A stretch of DNA of 64,000 nucleotides, taken from NCBI RefSeq assembly GCF_039614715.1, contig NZ_CP154857.1, forward strand, positions 558,001-622,000. The letters run 5' to 3'. Both the position numbers and the translations under genes were made by a program. The stretch comes from Microbacterium sp. AZCO. GTDB taxonomy: Bacteria; Actinomycetota; Actinomycetes; Actinomycetales; Microbacteriaceae. Each line of letters opens with the position of its first letter. The first letter of the stretch is position 1. The notes under the pieces were generated by a model. It saw only the letters and a list, made by a program, of their open reading frames with translations. It made no database searches and was not told where the DNA came from. Of this stretch, positions 63,202 to 64,000 are shown piece after piece.

Positions 63202-64000
63202 TCAGACGGGCAGCCGCAGCATCCCGTCCGCCGCCTCCGCGAGTCCGTCGGCGATGAGCGAGTCGATCGCCCGGTCGCGCTGCCGGGGGTCCGGCCAGTC
63301 CGCGGCGACGTCGTCGATCGGCACGGCGTGGGCGACGGCATCCCGAAGCGCTTTCAGAACCGCCCCGCGCGCCTGGCGATCGCTGCCCTCGTAGCGCGCC
63401 TGCTTGCGGCGCCCGTCACCCGTATCGGGGCACCCCGCCGCGCGCCAGGCGCAGAGGCGGGCGAGGGGGCAAGCGTCGCAGCGGGGCGAGCGGGCCGTGC
63501 AGACCGTCGCGCCGAGCTCCATTGCGGCGGCGTTGACGACGGCAGCCTCGGCGTCGTCTCGGGGGAGGATCGCGTCCATGGCCTCGAGGTCGCGGCGGGC
63601 GGGTGACCCGGGCTGCGACCGCCCCTCGACGGCGCGCGCGAGCACGCGCCGGGTGTTCGTGTCGACGACGGGATGCCGCATCCCGTACGCGAACACCGAC
63701 ACGGCGCGTGCGGTGTAGTCGCCGACGCCCGTGAGGGCGAGGAGATCGTCGACGTCGCTCGGCACGATGCCTCCGTGCCGGTCGCGGATCTCGACGGCCG
63801 CGCGGTGCAGCCACACGGCCCGTCGCGGGTAGCCGAGGTTGTCCCACTGCCGCACGGCGTCGGCGGGGGAGGCAGCGGCGAGAGCCGCGGGCGTCGGCCA
63901 GCGCTCCAGCCACGCCTCGAGCCGGGGGATCACGCGGCTCACCGGCGTCTGCTGCAGCATGAACTCGCTCACGAGCACGCCCCACGCGTCGAACCCCGGC
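63202..64000 (-). CDS. mutY: A/G-specific adenine glycosylase (5' end outside window)
   Basis: Base-excision enzyme removing A opposite 8-oxoG. Visible part about 265 aa, running off the window end, where the frame stays open (GFDAWGVLVSEFMLQQT). Catalytic Glu in SEFMLQQT, helix-hairpin-helix LLALTGVGDYTARAV, catalytic Asp in VVDTNTRRV, and the 4Fe-4S cluster C-x6-C-x2-C-x5-C (CTARSPRCDACPLARLC). The C-terminal part is short, with no full NUDIX-like 8-oxoG recognition domain, as in many actinobacterial MutY proteins. Confidence 0.92.
   Translation of the reverse strand, partial: PGFDAWGVLVSEFMLQQTPVSRVIPRLEAWLERWPTPAALAAASPADAVRQWDNLGYPRRAVWLHRAAVEIRDRHGGIVPSDVDDLLALTGVGDYTARAVSVFAYGMRHPVVDTNTRRVLARAVEGRSQPGSPARRDLEAMDAILPRDDAEAAVVNAAAMELGATVCTARSPRCDACPLARLCAWRAAGCPDTGDGRRKQARYEGSDRQARGAVLKALRDAVAHAVPIDDVAADWPDPRQRDRAIDSLIADGLAEAADGMLRLPV

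Overview
High-GC actinobacterial chromosome, most probably Microbacterium or another Microbacteriaceae. The evidence is the base composition, the frequent GTG starts, the many start codons placed 6-8 nt behind a TANNNT box (leaderless transcripts), and the core gene order. No rRNA, tRNA, insertion sequence, prophage or CRISPR array was seen, and no gene-free stretch exceeds 300 bases.

Region 1 (1-20.4 kb) is the conserved actinobacterial block hom-thrC-thrB-rho-prfA-(...)-prmC-tsaC-wecA-atpI-like-atpBEFHAGDC: threonine synthesis, transcription and translation termination, RF methylation, t6A synthesis, a polyprenyl-phosphate sugar transferase and the complete F1Fo ATP synthase. A small membrane gene and a cysteine cassette (two tandem cysK plus cysE) sit between prfA and prmC, and rpmE, often found after rho in relatives, is absent here.

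Region 2 (20.4-38 kb) is accessory: YaaA-like protein, two small membrane proteins, an aldo/keto reductase, a heterodimeric ABC exporter with one degenerate ATP site, a PP2C phosphatase beside an orphan EssC/EccC-like FtsK-type ATPase, an APC amino-acid permease, alanine dehydrogenase with a type II-like asparaginase, OsmC, an acyltransferase and an FKBP-type lipoprotein.

Region 3 (38-64 kb) carries the second conserved backbone, dxr-rip-ispG-proS-nusA-ylxR-infB-rbfA, interrupted by insertions: a MurE-type ligase, YcnI with a His-rich membrane protein, a YciI/ECF42 sigma-factor pair, a fused TrpE-TrpG anthranilate synthase behind a complete tryptophan attenuator, LtrA, two PNPOx-like proteins, a K+ channel, a DUF308-lipase fusion, DUF1206 and a YaaH-type transporter. 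A truncated A/G-specific adenine glycosylase ends the window.

Notable non-coding content: the trp attenuator (leader peptide with tandem Trp codons), long intergenic inverted repeats with 16-19 bp arms, palindromic elements inside the hom and ECF42 coding sequences, an apparent CTG start for atpB, and a 20-bp palindrome at the proS promoter.
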